DNA from: Albugo candida
Taxonomy: Eukaryota; Oomycota; Peronosporomycetes; Albuginales
DNA: 64,000 bases
Reading direction: 5' to 3'
Assembly: GCA_040437565.1 (NCBI GenBank)
Contig: JBDOQK010000032.1
Location: 124,001-188,000 of the forward strand
The notes below the pieces were generated by a model that had not been told where the DNA came from, searched no databases, and saw nothing but the letters and a program-made list of their open reading frames with translations. Positions 23,537 through 34,713 of this stretch are shown one piece after another; position 1 is the first letter of the stretch, and each line of letters starts with the position of its first letter. The position numbers and the translations under genes are program-made.

Positions 23537-26500
23537 TCAGACATGATACTCCAGGGCTGATTGTGTTTCAACTCTGTGTATTTCCACTTGGCTAAAACTC
23601 TTTTCCATCTCATCCACAAATTCACATTGAGAATCAATGAAAGATTCCGTTGTATCACTTTCACTATCCACTCCCATCTCACCTTCGTCCGATGAAGACG
23701 ATAGTCTCGACACAGTCTGTGAGTCTAAAATACTATTGAGCAACTGATCCCCCGTAGATTCTATACTTTTGTGACCTAGGATTGGCTCTATCTGTTCATC
23801 ATTTTCTCGGTCAAATGTCATGTCAGCTGCACACGGAACATCTTCCTCTGAGTCTATATCTTCCTCTTTTGCTTCAACTGGAGATGGTAACTCATCGATA
23901 GAGCTACGCCTCATGAGTTCTTCCGTTAACGTCACAAAGTTTGTCGCTGCTTCAGTTTCAGCCTCAATCTCCGATTGCTCAAGTTGTTCATTTTCCGTTT
24001 GTATGGAATTGCTGTCATGAGAGTGCTCGACCAATGCATCGAGTAATTCCAGTTCAATCCATTGATCAGCGCTGTCGGTGATTTCATGACCTTGATTATC
24101 AGACTGTAAGGGAAGATTCACAACTGCTGCTGCATTCGGACTATCTTGGGGAACTCCAAGCCTTTCAAGCTCATCATCCAGGCATGTAGGCTTGTCTTGA
24201 TCAGGATTCGTATCAACGTACTGCTCGAAAGGACCTGTCTTGCTATAACCAAGGTCCAGGTCCAAAACACGAGTCTTGGACTCTACTTCTTCATCTATTT
24301 GAACCTCCGATTCACTGGGATGCGGAAACAGCATGCTATTGATTCCACTACTAGAGAAGACGGATGAAGGGCGATTTTGTAATGATGCAAAGCAATTTTC
24401 TGGAACACTGGGTGCATATTCGGCCGGAACGGAATCGATAAAGTCGGCTGATTTGATTTCTTCTTCAGCATACAATTTTGATGGAAATGGGTCGAGACAC
24501 GACTCATCTGCTAGACTTTGCTCTCGACTATCGTTGCAGTCGGTGTCAAGGTTTAGCCTGACTGCAGAGCTCCGTCTAGAAAATTGCTCTTGCTTTTCCC
24601 AGATGTTAAAATTATCCTGCTTCTCAGAATGACCGAACGCATGACTCTTTTTCGCATTTGGGGAAGGCGTAGTGTCCAGATCAAAAGCATGGTCCACGTC
24701 GCGGCTTTGATGACGCGGGGGTCGATTGGAATGAAGCATTTGTGCATTCGAATCGAGAGAAGATTCATCCTCATTATGTTGGCGATCAAAAATTGACCAT
24801 GGCATACCATGTGCATCACGTTCCGTTCTTGGACTACCCGGAATCTTGCTCCTTTGCCTCATCTCATTACCGTCTTTTATAGCGAGCCGGATTGTATCTC
24901 GGGTTTGCTCTCGATCGACCTGTCGCTCGTGAATGATCCTTTGGCCCACTAGTGCCACAAGTTGAGATTGAGAGCCTTTTCCTCTAGAAGATGTATTCGA
25001 AAAACTCGAGGAGAGCATTCCATCAGATACAGCGTCTTCGACATGACGTTGTTTGAGCGATTGATGTGATTGTCGAAAGTCAACAGGATGATGAGGACTG
25101 AAAGATGCTTGTGTCTGCGTAGCTGCCAAGTGTGCATCATCATGGTATCCAATGAAGGGATGGTTGATAGACTCCATATTGCTACGTGTCCGATGATTTG
25201 ACACTGCCCTACTCGAAGTCCTTTGTTCTCTTCGAGAGGGATTCGACAAGCATCCTGATGCTGTTGTGATGATCTTGTAGCAATGTAAGCATATGCGAAC
25301 GGTGTAATGAGAACTGAGGTCTTCTCTTGACACGAGATCGAATTCCTTGCTACATGCACTGCACACAACTTCACCGCATTTCCGACAATTGAGCTTGCGC
25401 AATAGCAATAAATGGAATGGGTCATGGCAAACAAAACACCGAGAGCGTGTCTTCTTAGAGACGAGCGCTAAATCGCCCAAATATCGTTGCTCGTTGAGAC
25501 GTTTTCCTCTCAAAATATCATACAGCCGAGAGATGCACGCTACACGTTCTCGAAGCATTCCATAGGGAGCTGCATCACCGCTTTTGAGGTTTACTTGTAC
25601 GATATGAAGGATGTCCACGTGGTAAGGTTGTTCCGCGTTGGTGATAATGATACCTGATTGATAAATACTTCCTCGACATAGACCAAATTCTTCAAGAAGC
25701 TCGTGACATCCAGGTAATTTGATAGAATGAATGCTTAAAACCCATCCTTTTCGACCAAACGTGTCAATGAAACAATCCTGACATTCTAAAACGCAAAAGT
25801 CTCGGGTTCGTAGAGGTGGAGGACAAGAAGTAACCATCCACTTGGCAGCGATCTGATTGAGTGAGTTCTCTTTAGTCGGTTCTTGGAGAGGATATAAAAC
25901 GAGACCATCCTGAAAAAACTCTGGAAACACTTGACCAAATTGACGCATTCTATTCGTGGACGCCATGTTGAATAAAGAAGCCACCTCTTTCACCGTTCCT
26001 GGGACTCGAGCCACTCCACACATACACATAGTACTATCAAAACTAGACGTTCGTGCCTTGCCTCGATAAACTTGTACACCATTGTATTTTTCGACATATT
26101 GCCATTTGATAGGACCTCCCACACTTCTACCACGCTCCACAACTGCTTGTGCTGTCTGACAAGCTTTCCGGATAAGGTAATGCTGTTCTTTAGCCGTGAG
26201 TACTGGCATGCGAAAGTAGTTGGTTTGTAGTGGACTCCACAAATTCTCAAATGTCGTCTTGTGCGAAGCAGATGCTTCATCGAAAGAAGCGGAGTGTGAA
26301 AATGCGGATCGAAATGCGTTACGTTGAGGGTTCACGGGAGTGCTAGTGGACCGAACAAATTTCTTTAAGCTTGACATTTTAGACCTGTCATTGGATCGTT
26401 TCTTGGATGCGTTCTGGAGTGTATTATAAAATTCCAGCAAAATGTTCGGACGCGGTTTGGTCGATGCGCATCCGACCACTTGCTCGCCAGACATGCATTC

Positions 26501-26605
26501 TGGATCCACACTCACTGAATGGCTATCTTGGCCCTTTGGTCGTTTCCCAGTGAGCGGATCACACCAAATCGAGTCCTTCATGAGCTCTTCGCTTGCTTGA
26601 TCCAT
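23537..26605 (-). CDS. START-FYVE lipid-binding protein
   Basis: One frame of 1022 residues. A START-like domain spans about 150-370 (WQYVEKYNGVQVYRG to HIVQVNLKSG). It is followed by a FYVE-type zinc finger at about 400-450, with Cys pairs in CFVC, CRKCGEVVCSAC and the closing VRICLHC. The basic R(R/K)HH motif usual in PI3P-binding FYVE domains is reduced to NCRKCG, so PI3P binding is uncertain. The last 550 residues are polar, Ser/Glu rich and probably disordered. START-FYVE proteins form a large family in oomycetes. They probably move or sense lipids at endosomal membranes (inference). No introns. INTS7 follows on the same strand. Confidence 0.85.
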   Translation of the reverse strand: MDQASEELMKDSIWCDPLTGKRPKGQDSHSVSVDPECMSGEQVVGCASTKPRPNILLEFYNTLQNASKKRSNDRSKMSSLKKFVRSTSTPVNPQRNAFRSAFSHSASFDEASASHKTTFENLWSPLQTNYFRMPVLTAKEQHYLIRKACQTAQAVVERGRSVGGPIKWQYVEKYNGVQVYRGKARTSSFDSTMCMCGVARVPGTVKEVASLFNMASTNRMRQFGQVFPEFFQDGLVLYPLQEPTKENSLNQIAAKWMVTSCPPPLRTRDFCVLECQDCFIDTFGRKGWVLSIHSIKLPGCHELLEEFGLCRGSIYQSGIIITNAEQPYHVDILHIVQVNLKSGDAAPYGMLRERVACISRLYDILRGKRLNEQRYLGDLALVSKKTRSRCFVCHDPFHLLLLRKLNCRKCGEVVCSACSKEFDLVSREDLSSHYTVRICLHCYKIITTASGCLSNPSRREQRTSSRAVSNHRTRSNMESINHPFIGYHDDAHLAATQTQASFSPHHPVDFRQSHQSLKQRHVEDAVSDGMLSSSFSNTSSRGKGSQSQLVALVGQRIIHERQVDREQTRDTIRLAIKDGNEMRQRSKIPGSPRTERDAHGMPWSIFDRQHNEDESSLDSNAQMLHSNRPPRHQSRDVDHAFDLDTTPSPNAKKSHAFGHSEKQDNFNIWEKQEQFSRRSSAVRLNLDTDCNDSREQSLADESCLDPFPSKLYAEEEIKSADFIDSVPAEYAPSVPENCFASLQNRPSSVFSSSGINSMLFPHPSESEVQIDEEVESKTRVLDLDLGYSKTGPFEQYVDTNPDQDKPTCLDDELERLGVPQDSPNAAAVVNLPLQSDNQGHEITDSADQWIELELLDALVEHSHDSNSIQTENEQLEQSEIEAETEAATNFVTLTEELMRRSSIDELPSPVEAKEEDIDSEEDVPCAADMTFDRENDEQIEPILGHKSIESTGDQLLNSILDSQTVSRLSSSSDEGEMGVDSESDTTESFIDSQCEFVDEMEKSFSQVEIHRVETQSALEYHV

Positions 26606-27142
26606 TATAAGCTTCAGAGCATAGATAGTAGAGAATACGAGACTTCACGTGCAATGCTCTGTAGGAGTAGTGGCACTAAATTGCAGCAGGTATAGCGAAT
26701 GTAAGAACGCGAACAGCTCTTTTCGTGCGATCGATTCACGCTGTCTATAAAGCCGCGTCGATTGGTTGAAATTCTAAAGAAGAAACTGAATGCAATGAAT
26801 AGGGAGCTACTCAACAGAAACTTAAGGTATGATTTGACAGTCTTCATGCAGTAGAAGCTCGACAACGATTGCGATGTCTGAGAGGGGTAGAGGCATGCTA
26901 CTTTCAAGATCAACGGGCTTGTTGTATTGGCGAATAGAATGTATAGAGTACATTTAGGACGATAACTGCTGGCGAAAGATCACGGAGCGCAGACTTCTTG
27001 GATGCCATGAGGGCTTGCAATTCTGAGAAGCTTGTGTCTATGTTTTTCTAAACGTCTTGCGTGCACGTTGACCATATATGACATATTGATGCGAGCCGCG
27101 TTCGTCGAGTAATATTGAGCAAGTAGCAGAAGACTGAGGAGC
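26606..27142. other. intergenic, no gene seen
   Basis: 537 bp between the START-FYVE start and the CtIP-like stop. A 99-codon minus-strand frame (26614-26913) has a hydrophobic patch but no conserved feature, and is probably promoter sequence. Confidence 0.5.
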
Positions 27143-28273
27143 TTACTCGGAAGAGTCCGGAAAGCTCAACCGCCAAAAGTCGTCTGGGGTTTGATAAGGT
27201 TCGAATCGTGCACGATGTCGGGAACATTTCATTTTGTGTGACTTGACGTTTTCATTTGAGTCGGATGCTCTCATTGGAAAATCCATTTTTTCGATCGCAT
27301 CATAATATTTGCTGCAATCACGACAATCATGCGCGGGCAAAGTAGCTCGAACGTCTCGGTTTCGGATCACTTCAATGTAGGAGTAGTCAGACTGTTTGTG
27401 TTTCGGAAGAAGCTTCTTGTGCGCTGATGAATCGTGCATACGTGCAGGGCGTGGCATGACATTACATTTCATGGAATCGTCAAGTTTGCATTTTTTCGTG
27501 CTGCTGATATCTTTGCAAATCACATTGGAGCTTCTTTTACACTGAATCCATTGTGGTTTGTCACGTTCTGAAAACTTTGCATGCTCCTTAGTGGTCACTT
27601 TCTTGTCCTCATCACTTGATTTGTCAACAGGCTCTATATTCTCCGTATCCTCTTCAAATCTCCGATTTGAAGTGTTCTCATTTCTGGTCGAATGATTGTT
27701 ATGAACGTATGCTGGCTGCAAGGCGAGTTCTGGTTCTGGTATTTGCCTTCGAGAGCAGAATTCATTCCCCTTACTGGTATTTGAAGGTGATCTTGAGACC
27801 TGCTGCACACCTTCTGCGAAATCAGGTGAGTCCAGTATGTCAGCAGTACGTTGTTCCTCTCGTATTGCATGTAGAGGAAAGCGGACCTTGAGCAATGTTT
27901 TCTGATATTGGTCCAGCACACTTTGCTGTCGAAGTAATGTATTTTGCAAGAGTTTGAACCGCTTTGTGAGTCTTTCAGCATATTCCTTTTGTCTCTTAAT
28001 CGTATTGAGCAATTTCATTCTCTCTACTTTCCATTCTGTTCCAGCTTTATGCTCATTCATACTTTTCCCGCGCACACGAAAAGGCAATCGTGAAAAAGAT
28101 GTCCAATCAGGGCGCTGACTATAAAAAGCAACCAATATTATGCCTTTATATGCTAGCACTTCAGTTTCAAAGAACGACACTGAAGTTTCATCGGTACCTA
28201 GTCCTAGTTGGATGGCATTGTTCCGCCTAGTGTGGCGCACACCGATTAGCAAATCACAATACTTTTGGACCAT
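27143..28273 (-). CDS. CtIP/Sae2/COM1-like DNA end-resection factor
   Basis: A frame of up to 376 residues. The C-terminus carries the CtIP/Sae2 domain: YIEVIRNRDVRATLPAHDC, then CRDC, then CSRHRARFEPYQTPDDFW and SFPDS. This matches the conserved CxxC, CSRHR and P-x-x-F-W blocks of human CtIP and fission yeast Ctp1. Residues about 85-130 form a Leu-rich coiled coil, like the CtIP tetramerisation region. The middle is basic, Ser-rich and probably disordered. The protein stimulates MRE11-RAD50 to start 5' resection at double-strand breaks. The true start is uncertain: the first about 70 residues do not resemble the family, and the Met of MNEHKAGTEW near 28060 may be the real start, or a 5' exon may lie upstream near the gap at 28349. 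Confidence 0.75.
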   Translation of the reverse strand: MVQKYCDLLIGVRHTRRNNAIQLGLGTDETSVSFFETEVLAYKGIILVAFYSQRPDWTSFSRLPFRVRGKSMNEHKAGTEWKVERMKLLNTIKRQKEYAERLTKRFKLLQNTLLRQQSVLDQYQKTLLKVRFPLHAIREEQRTADILDSPDFAEGVQQVSRSPSNTSKGNEFCSRRQIPEPELALQPAYVHNNHSTRNENTSNRRFEEDTENIEPVDKSSDEDKKVTTKEHAKFSERDKPQWIQCKRSSNVICKDISSTKKCKLDDSMKCNVMPRPARMHDSSAHKKLLPKHKQSDYSYIEVIRNRDVRATLPAHDCRDCSKYYDAIEKMDFPMRASDSNENVKSHKMKCSRHRARFEPYQTPDDFWRLSFPDSSE

Positions 28274-28348
28274 TTTTACAAGTTTACAACTTTACAGCAT
28301 TTACAAGCTGGACACAGTCTCGTATTAAGGGTGCTGAGGCTACTGCGA

Positions 28349-28448
28349 NNNNNNNNNNNNNNNNNNNNNNNNNNNNNNNNNNNNNNNNNNNNNNNNNNNN
28401 NNNNNNNNNNNNNNNNNNNNNNNNNNNNNNNNNNNNNNNNNNNNNNNN
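28349..28448. other. assembly gap, 100 N, with 54 bp repeated flank
   Basis: 28295-28348 and 28449-28502 are identical; contigs overlap. It lies just upstream of the CtIP-like gene. Confidence 0.95.
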
Positions 28449-28779
28449 CAGCATTTACAAGCTGGACACAGTCTCGTATTAAGGGTGCTGAGGCTACTGC
28501 GATACTAGATTATCAACGAGAATCATCTCTCACAGGTATTTCACGAAACGGTATTTATATGTATATATGTTATTTAAGATAGCCTAGGCAACTAGAGAAG
28601 TCAGTTAGTCTAATTCTAGTAATATAGACATCTTCAACTAAAGTTTCATCGGTGTAGCAAAGTCCACGGAGAGGAAGCACCGCTAATAGCAAATGTCACG
28701 ACGCTGATGATCGATGGTCACTTCTGTGATTTGGTATCTGATTAACTACTAGTTCATTTGGATCAACTTTTACACCTGA

Positions 28780-29682
28780 TCAGGTCTTATCGCTGCACAT
28801 ATGATAAGCAAGAGCTGCTAATGAAGGCAAAGAGTGATCAGAACCCTCTTCGTATCCGCTGTGGGAATGAGAGGAATCTGTACGTGTCGAATGTTGTACA
28901 TCTCTATCTATCAAGGAAGCGGATTCGAATGGCGCGGTTTGCGTTTCTTTGATTTCATTATCTTGAACAATCGTCAAAAGAGACTCAGTATCTGTATTCT
29001 GATTAGTACATTGTAAATTCACATGTGTTTGGTCTTCTTTCATTGTTGAGACTGTGATCCCTTCATCTACAGAATTAGATGGACAGCACGTGCCATTCTT
29101 TGTCTGATGCAACCGGATGAACTCTTCTGTCATGTAATCCATGATTCTCTGATAGACTCTGGTTCTAAAATTTACTCGTTCTTGTCCTTTCAATACAGAG
29201 GGAAGCGGGACAACAATTCCGTCGAAATCTCGCGTCAAATTCATTTCTGATTGGACTCTAGAAGGAAGAAACACCGCAGAAGGTGGTGTAGCATCGAACG
29301 AAACACTTGATTTTGGTGTCAGCTTGGCTTGAGAGGCAATGGTGGAGAGATTTATTTGCATTGCTGTACTTGGATTATTGTTCAGTTCTGAGTCAGAGGT
29401 CATAAGGTGTTCACCATTTTTTCCAAACCCTACAATGTCGGAAGTATTAGATTTTATGTATGGAGCATGTCGGGTTCCTTGTCGAGAGCTTTTTGTTTGT
29501 TTTTCCTTTCGATACAGTCGATTTTTGGCATCGAGTCGACGTTGATGCTCGTTTTGCCGATTCCGATGTTCATCACAAAGGTTGTGTGCTACACCAGACG
29601 TCTTCAAGGCACGTTCATTGGTGCATTTTCCCGTTTTGTACAAACATTTGCCGCGGTATCCGGTTCGGGTTTCCTCTGTCAT
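28780..29682 (-). CDS. basic Cys/His-motif protein, possible regulator
   Basis: 300 residues from the ATG at 29682; the frame is open 20 codons further but those residues look like leader. The N-terminus has a compact Cys/His motif: CLYKTGKC, then GVAHNLCDEHR, then NRQNEHQRRLD, with strongly basic helices around it. Such short zinc-like modules with a following R/Q-rich helix occur in many oomycete proteins annotated as putative transcription regulators, but I cannot name the family. The rest is polar and Ser/Thr rich with a short helical segment (RVYQRIMDYMTEEFIRLHQ). A nuclear nucleic-acid-binding role is inference only. Confidence 0.6.
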   Translation of the reverse strand: MTEETRTGYRGKCLYKTGKCTNERALKTSGVAHNLCDEHRNRQNEHQRRLDAKNRLYRKEKQTKSSRQGTRHAPYIKSNTSDIVGFGKNGEHLMTSDSELNNNPSTAMQINLSTIASQAKLTPKSSVSFDATPPSAVFLPSRVQSEMNLTRDFDGIVVPLPSVLKGQERVNFRTRVYQRIMDYMTEEFIRLHQTKNGTCCPSNSVDEGITVSTMKEDQTHVNLQCTNQNTDTESLLTIVQDNEIKETQTAPFESASLIDRDVQHSTRTDSSHSHSGYEEGSDHSLPSLAALAYHMCSDKT

Positions 29683-29742
29683 TCTGAACACGAGCAGAAT
29701 CAGAGCTGATCGGGGACTTTTTCCTCTGATTCTCTTATACAA

Positions 29743-30463
29743 CCGTGACCAGACAATACCACTAAATAAGGTGTCTGCCCACTATAAAATACATTGAAAT
29801 CGAATAACTTTCAATAAGGTTCCACACCCTATACAGTACAAAAGTGGCGTAAATTGGGTTCTAACGATGCTGATTGGTTTATATTCTCTCGCTCGGTGAC
29901 CATCTCTCGCAATGCATCTTCACATTTCGCTAGGCCAAGTGTTACGATTAAAGTAGTGTAATCGCCTATAGGAACTAGTGCTTCACATGTCTCTATGCAT
30001 TAGCACCGGAAACTCCGACACAACGTTCACTTCCTCTTCGCGAGATAATATGAACCAATCAGCATCATTAGAAGCCAGGTGTCGGGTTTGAATCCATTAT
30101 TCTCAGGGTACGGGAACGTATCAGAAAACCGAGGGACATTTATGCGATTATATCAGAAATCGTAGGGAAGTGCAGAAAAGCGAACGGCTCACTTTTTTCA
30201 GATGATTTCTCTGAATATTTGATCCAATGTTATACAGAGGACGATGCAGGTGTGTGGTTGTGACCCTCATCAGCACTTTTTCTGCTCAATTCGAATCATT
30301 CGCGTGACATCTAACTGGAGTGATGTCGTTCTACATGCCCTGCAGTTATGACAACGTGGGACTCGAATGATCAAATAGGTGATCGCACGTATGTATATTT
30401 ACATACATGGGTTCAAGCGAATTAGTCATTTTCAAATCAGCACGGAGAAATTCAGTCACAGTG
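29743..30463. other. intergenic, no gene seen
   Basis: About 720 bp upstream of the zinc-motif gene with only short chance frames. It begins the gene-poor stretch that continues to 34.7 kb. Confidence 0.5.
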
Positions 30464-31093
30464 ATGCAATTGATTCGATACAACGTCTTTTTTACCCTCT
30501 TTCTGTCCTGCAAATGCGCAAAGGAAACGCCTGGAGAAAAAGAAAACTGGAACCTGAGATTACGTTTCAACCGCAATTTTACACCAAGTACATCTCTGAA
30601 GCAGCCTCAACAGATTTCTGCTCGGAATATTGTATCAAGTACCCCGGCCACCCATGATACTCCACAAGATATAAAAAAGGAAATCGTGGAAAGACAAGGC
30701 AATGCCGAACGTGTTAATCAATTTGACATCATGCACACGGGCAGTATACTTTCTAGATAAATTGACAATATACAAATCCGTAAGAAAATCCATTTTACTT
30801 GTCTAGGATCACTAATCGTGCGTATTAGCCTTTTTCAAAGACACGCATCTACAGTATGGATGTTATTTGCGCCAAATCAATCGCATTACTCAGTCGAATT
30901 CACCAAGTGCGGAGGCTCAGTCTGGAATTTCAGTAAGAACGCCAAACGATTTCGTTGTATCATGTATAAGTTAAAGAAGCCGTTCGCTCGTAATATATTG
31001 AAACTCTGTGCTGTTCCGAACACAAACATTTCGAGAAGCCGCTCTATGGAAGATGACAAAGTTTCACAGCTCATCGTACCGGTAGCCGATTAA
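30464..31093 (+). CDS. candidate small secreted protein, two exons
   Basis: Exon 1 is 30464-30743 and exon 2 is 30807-31093. A 63 bp GT-AG intron joins them in frame, giving 188 residues. From the ATG at 30464 the N-terminus reads as a short signal peptide (MQLIRYNVFFTLFLSC). The rest is basic, with five further Cys and no recognised domain. There is no clear RxLR-EER or CHxC motif. Position in a gene-poor stretch fits an oomycete effector candidate. An in-frame ATG at 30407 would bury the hydrophobic segment, so the secretion call depends on the start. The gene itself is uncertain because there is no homology evidence. Confidence 0.4.
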
Positions 31094-32642
31094 AAGGATC
31101 CGATGGCATCTGCCGACGTTCAAGCCGCAAAAGCTTTCGTACAGCTGACAAGTGACTTGAGTACCACGCATCAAAGCTGAGACACCAATGTAATGTACAA
31201 CAGCACAATCTACCTCTACTCATTCGTATGATAGAAGGGAGTCTGTACTGGACAGAGTAGATACCATCAATCGAGTGCTGACAGATTTCATTCGCTCTGA
31301 TCACTGCACATTATAGAGTTGCCGTATGCAAGTGTTACGAGCAAGACACAATTTCGGCATGGTAACAAGTAGCATGCCGATTTTTCTTGGCGATTGGAAC
31401 GATCAAAATGCTGCATTAGTATTCTCAAGAAAAATGGGCAAAAAGTCTTGTGACTTTGATACAGACTGTGTCAGCATTGCCGCTTCGCACCGACCGTATC
31501 CATCCTTGCGATCGGCCAAGCAACAACAGCAAATACTGTCACTTCCTCAATATCAGATTTCAAATGACGAGCCTTCTAGAATGGTTTACCAAATAGTCCC
31601 TCATCTGCGCTTGATGCGGTGAGATTGGCTCGAAAACGCTCGCTTTTCTGCCTTTACAAGAAACCTTCAAGCTCTACCACTATTATAAGGTAAGCTCCAA
31701 CGAAACATCATGACTAAGGCAAACCTAAATGTACGCATTAAAATCGTTGAGAATATGTGGAAAAAATGCAGAATTGTTTGGGAGAAGATCATTACAAAGG
31801 CCAACGGAACTTGCCGAGATCAACAGATACATGACATTTATGTCTCGAAATCTTATCAATCGAACTCGTTGGATTTGCGCAACGAGAAATATCCGTAACC
31901 GATTGTCGAACTCGACACGTTATTGAGTCTCTTCAGTTGCAATTTGCACTACACGATCGATCCAGGAAACATGTGCGTTCGTTGACGACTCACATTTCTT
32001 TTGTCCATTTGACCCTTTTATCGCAAGACATATACTTGAAGACGATTGTTGGTGCTTGTCGGAATTTTGTGAATCTGTGTAATATATGCCATAAACAATG
32101 ACCACTGCGGATACGTTTTGAGCTTACTATCAGCATTAGGAGCCTGTACTACATGCCTCGGTCAGCCATCGAAATGCATCCAAAATATTTTAAGAATAAT
32201 CTCCCAAATTAAAGTCCGAGGCGACCAAATAAAAAGACTTAGACTCGAATCCTCAATCGATCGCAATAACGAGGTTCCACTGAGTTTGTCTTTATCTCCA
32301 CATAATTATTGGACTCTGGAGTTTGACTCAAAATACCTTTGAACTCTTCCAACCCATTCTAATTGATAGATTGATCTCACACATGATGTACTATGCCTAA
32401 TTAATCTAGAAACACGCGCCAATAGCCACTCCAAATTCTACAAAAACTACTTCTGCCTGAAAGCATATGGAAAGGAGAGAGATTTCAGACAAATTTCCGG
32501 GTTTGTATCAGGACCAATACAAATAGTAAAGTAGCCACGTTCTGAAGCGAGATTAGGAGTAAACTACAAAGCACAATTATGTACATGTCTGAGACATGGA
32601 TTGATATATCTCGGAGAAGCGACACGAGCTCGGGTCTCAACA

Positions 32643-32742
32643 NNNNNNNNNNNNNNNNNNNNNNNNNNNNNNNNNNNNNNNNNNNNNNNNNNNNNNNNNN
32701 NNNNNNNNNNNNNNNNNNNNNNNNNNNNNNNNNNNNNNNNNN
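32643..32742. other. assembly gap, 100 N, with 1126 bp repeated flank
   Basis: 31517-32642 and 32743-33868 are identical, so every frame in the first block reappears in the second. Confidence 0.95.
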
Positions 32743-34174
32743 CAAGCAACAACAGCAAATACTGTCACTTCCTCAATATCAGATTTCAAATGACGAGCCT
32801 TCTAGAATGGTTTACCAAATAGTCCCTCATCTGCGCTTGATGCGGTGAGATTGGCTCGAAAACGCTCGCTTTTCTGCCTTTACAAGAAACCTTCAAGCTC
32901 TACCACTATTATAAGGTAAGCTCCAACGAAACATCATGACTAAGGCAAACCTAAATGTACGCATTAAAATCGTTGAGAATATGTGGAAAAAATGCAGAAT
33001 TGTTTGGGAGAAGATCATTACAAAGGCCAACGGAACTTGCCGAGATCAACAGATACATGACATTTATGTCTCGAAATCTTATCAATCGAACTCGTTGGAT
33101 TTGCGCAACGAGAAATATCCGTAACCGATTGTCGAACTCGACACGTTATTGAGTCTCTTCAGTTGCAATTTGCACTACACGATCGATCCAGGAAACATGT
33201 GCGTTCGTTGACGACTCACATTTCTTTTGTCCATTTGACCCTTTTATCGCAAGACATATACTTGAAGACGATTGTTGGTGCTTGTCGGAATTTTGTGAAT
33301 CTGTGTAATATATGCCATAAACAATGACCACTGCGGATACGTTTTGAGCTTACTATCAGCATTAGGAGCCTGTACTACATGCCTCGGTCAGCCATCGAAA
33401 TGCATCCAAAATATTTTAAGAATAATCTCCCAAATTAAAGTCCGAGGCGACCAAATAAAAAGACTTAGACTCGAATCCTCAATCGATCGCAATAACGAGG
33501 TTCCACTGAGTTTGTCTTTATCTCCACATAATTATTGGACTCTGGAGTTTGACTCAAAATACCTTTGAACTCTTCCAACCCATTCTAATTGATAGATTGA
33601 TCTCACACATGATGTACTATGCCTAATTAATCTAGAAACACGCGCCAATAGCCACTCCAAATTCTACAAAAACTACTTCTGCCTGAAAGCATATGGAAAG
33701 GAGAGAGATTTCAGACAAATTTCCGGGTTTGTATCAGGACCAATACAAATAGTAAAGTAGCCACGTTCTGAAGCGAGATTAGGAGTAAACTACAAAGCAC
33801 AATTATGTACATGTCTGAGACATGGATTGATATATCTCGGAGAAGCGACACGAGCTCGGGTCTCAACAAGCTAGGTATTGATATTGTAAGGAATAATAAA
33901 CCAATTCAAGACACTGAACGGCATAGTATACAAAGGCTCGCGTCCATTTTTGCATGCTTTAAACTGAACGAATCTCTCACCATTTGGATCAAAATCCTCG
34001 ACCACATATCGCCTAATAGATCCTGCAGTTTTCCTTCATCCCACACAGGTATTATAATTCTTTTTACAGTCATATCGTTTGATAGTGAGCTACAACGAGG
34101 CGGGTATGAAGATGTAATTCTTACACTTTGACCGCACGGGCATCTTGACTTATCTAAGACACAGGGTCACTATG

Positions 34175-34274
34175 NNNNNNNNNNNNNNNNNNNNNNNNNN
34201 NNNNNNNNNNNNNNNNNNNNNNNNNNNNNNNNNNNNNNNNNNNNNNNNNNNNNNNNNNNNNNNNNNNNNNNNNN
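34175..34274. other. assembly gap, 100 N, with 301 bp repeated flank
   Basis: 33874-34174 equals 34275-34575; unmerged overlap. Confidence 0.95.
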
Positions 34275-34713
34275 GGTATTGATATTGTAAGGAATAATAA
34301 ACCAATTCAAGACACTGAACGGCATAGTATACAAAGGCTCGCGTCCATTTTTGCATGCTTTAAACTGAACGAATCTCTCACCATTTGGATCAAAATCCTC
34401 GACCACATATCGCCTAATAGATCCTGCAGTTTTCCTTCATCCCACACAGGTATTATAATTCTTTTTACAGTCATATCGTTTGATAGTGAGCTACAACGAG
34501 GCGGGTATGAAGATGTAATTCTTACACTTTGACCGCACGGGCATCTTGACTTATCTAAGACACAGGGTCACTATGAGAGTACTTATACATTGTGCATGCG
34601 ATCTAAATGACGACATGTATGCCACAGAAGGAAGTCCATAAATAATCAACTAGACCACGCTTACGACTCGACCTGTGACCTTTCGTCAAAGATAAAGCAC
34701 TGCTGCCATAAGA

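Larger units (their letters stand above)
31094..34713. other. gene-poor stretch with two assembly gaps
   Basis: Only short frames (up to about 108 codons), none with a known domain. Of its 3.6 kb about 1.6 kb is artefact (two N runs plus 1126 bp and 301 bp repeated overlaps), so the true length is about 2 kb. It may contain degraded elements, but no diagnostic motif was found. Confidence 0.55.

Noticed and set aside
31710-33568. Short frames appearing twice, possible small genes
   Set aside because: No domain, no splice link; the second set exists only through the assembly repeat.
31517-33868. A 1.1 kb tandem repeat or mobile element
   Set aside because: It is the same gap-overlap artefact; the sequence occurs once in reality.
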